Below are positions 63,788-64,000 of a stretch of DNA of 64,000 nucleotides, one piece after another. The position numbers and the translations under genes were made by a program. This DNA is from Mucilaginibacter sp. OK268 (lineage in GTDB: Bacteria > Bacteroidota > Bacteroidia > Sphingobacteriales > Sphingobacteriaceae). Every line of letters begins with the position of its first letter. Position 1 is the stretch's first letter. The stretch covers positions 1,094,088 through 1,158,087 of the forward strand of contig NZ_FNJV01000002.1 in the NCBI RefSeq assembly GCF_900103125.1, read 5' to 3'. The notes below the pieces were generated by a model. That model did no database searches, was not told the origin of the DNA, and saw only the letters and a program-made list of their open reading frames with translations.

Positions 63788-63811
63788 GTCTTGTTCAAAA
63801 ATGAACAAGAC
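63788..63811 (-). terminator. Hairpin after the mannose-1-phosphate guanylyltransferase gene
   Basis: GTCTTGTTCA and TGAACAAGAC form a perfect 10-bp stem with a 4-nt A-rich loop, 7 bp beyond the stop codon and before rfbC. No strong T run is present, so termination is uncertain. Confidence 0.5.
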
Positions 63812-63817
63812 TGGATA

Positions 63818-64000
63818 TTAAATATACCTGGTCCCGAATTTGGCTTTTACATCAGCCACCACCTGTTTTACATTCTGTTCCTGATCGCGCGGACAGATCA
63901 GCAGCGTGTTGTTGGATTCTACCACGATAAAATCATGCAAGCCCTGCAGTATTACCAGTTTCTCGCCAGGTACATTCACCATACAGTTGGATGAATCATA
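63818..64000 (-). CDS. Mannose-1-phosphate guanylyltransferase, C-terminal 60 residues (cut by window end)
   Basis: The minus-strand frame open at base 64000 encodes 60 residues and ends at TAA (63818-63820). The text reads YDSSNCMVNVPGEKLVILQG followed by LHDFIVVESNNTLLICPRDQ and a final KFGTRYI. This is the C-terminal end of ManC-type mannose-1-phosphate guanylyltransferases. The enzyme makes GDP-mannose from GTP and mannose-1-phosphate, a donor for surface glycans and possibly for the GT4 enzymes at 14-17.7 kb. It lies upstream of rfbC and rfbD on the same strand, consistent with one surface-sugar locus. Confidence 0.85.
   Translation of the reverse strand, partial: YDSSNCMVNVPGEKLVILQGLHDFIVVESNNTLLICPRDQEQNVKQVVADVKAKFGTRYI

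Overview
The window looks like ordinary chromosome from a Bacteroidota bacterium, most probably family Sphingobacteriaceae and plausibly a Mucilaginibacter- or Pedobacter-like organism; the genus is an inference. Supporting signs are a type IX secretion C-terminal sorting domain, a TonB-dependent receptor paired with a DUF4249 lipoprotein, a TamB/TamL pair in which the TamA-like barrel is a lipoprotein, a LytS/LytTR two-component pair, TAnnTTTG-type promoters, and many palindromic intergenic repeats. No rRNA, tRNA, CRISPR array, prophage or complete insertion sequence was seen.

Layout. 1-10.1 kb: end of an APC amino-acid permease, a DUF5655 protein, a PAP2 phosphatase, Kup potassium transporter, a T9SS-sorted protein, a FAH-family hydrolase with an M23 peptidase, Bcp peroxidase and a split transketolase. 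10.1-12.2 kb: a three-gene unit of ECF sigma factor, single-pass membrane protein with six 31-residue repeats, and small exported Spy-like protein, which I read as a candidate envelope-stress circuit. 12.5-13.7 kb: a class III aminotransferase. 14.1-24.4 kb: two GT4 glycosyltransferases (one fused to a large C-terminal domain), a TetR regulator, a formylglycine-type sulfatase, a GH130 mannoside-active protein and an OmpR/histidine-kinase pair, a possible mannoside metabolism neighbourhood. 24.5-30.6 kb: DUF58 protein, thioredoxin, a toxin-antitoxin operon whose toxin has a stop at codon 2, and DnaE. 30.8-38.8 kb: TamB, TamL and a retropepsin-like protein. 39-45 kb: GyrB, two related lipoproteins, an OmpH/Skp-like lipoprotein, a GuaD-like deaminase and an S4 protein. 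45.6-52.3 kb: a HAD-phosphatase/NeuB fusion, then a DUF4249/TonB receptor pair divergent from a LytS/LytTR pair. 52.5-58.4 kb: DapD, a GT9 glycosyltransferase, a Sua5/YrdC protein, a CCA-adding enzyme, a pRiA4b ORF-3-like protein and MiaA. 58.4-64 kb: a surface-sugar locus (RfbA, RfbD, RfbC and the end of a mannose-1-phosphate guanylyltransferase) with CysDN inserted on the other strand.

The genes point to heavy investment in the cell envelope: outer-membrane assembly, nucleotide-sugar supply (dTDP-rhamnose, GDP-mannose, a nonulosonate-like sugar), LPS-type glycosyltransfer, sulfate activation and surface nutrient uptake.

The most unusual content lies between genes. There are at least five kinds of repeat: (i) long perfect palindromes; (ii) MITE-like elements with terminal inverted repeats; (iii) a 146-nt element present twice directly downstream of stop codons; (iv) a pair of elements sharing an identical 37-mer; and (v) arrays of short degenerate 'words' forming stem-loops, with a different word at each locus. 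Some repeats have extended into coding sequence: inside TamB and at the C-termini of the GT9 protein and RfbD.
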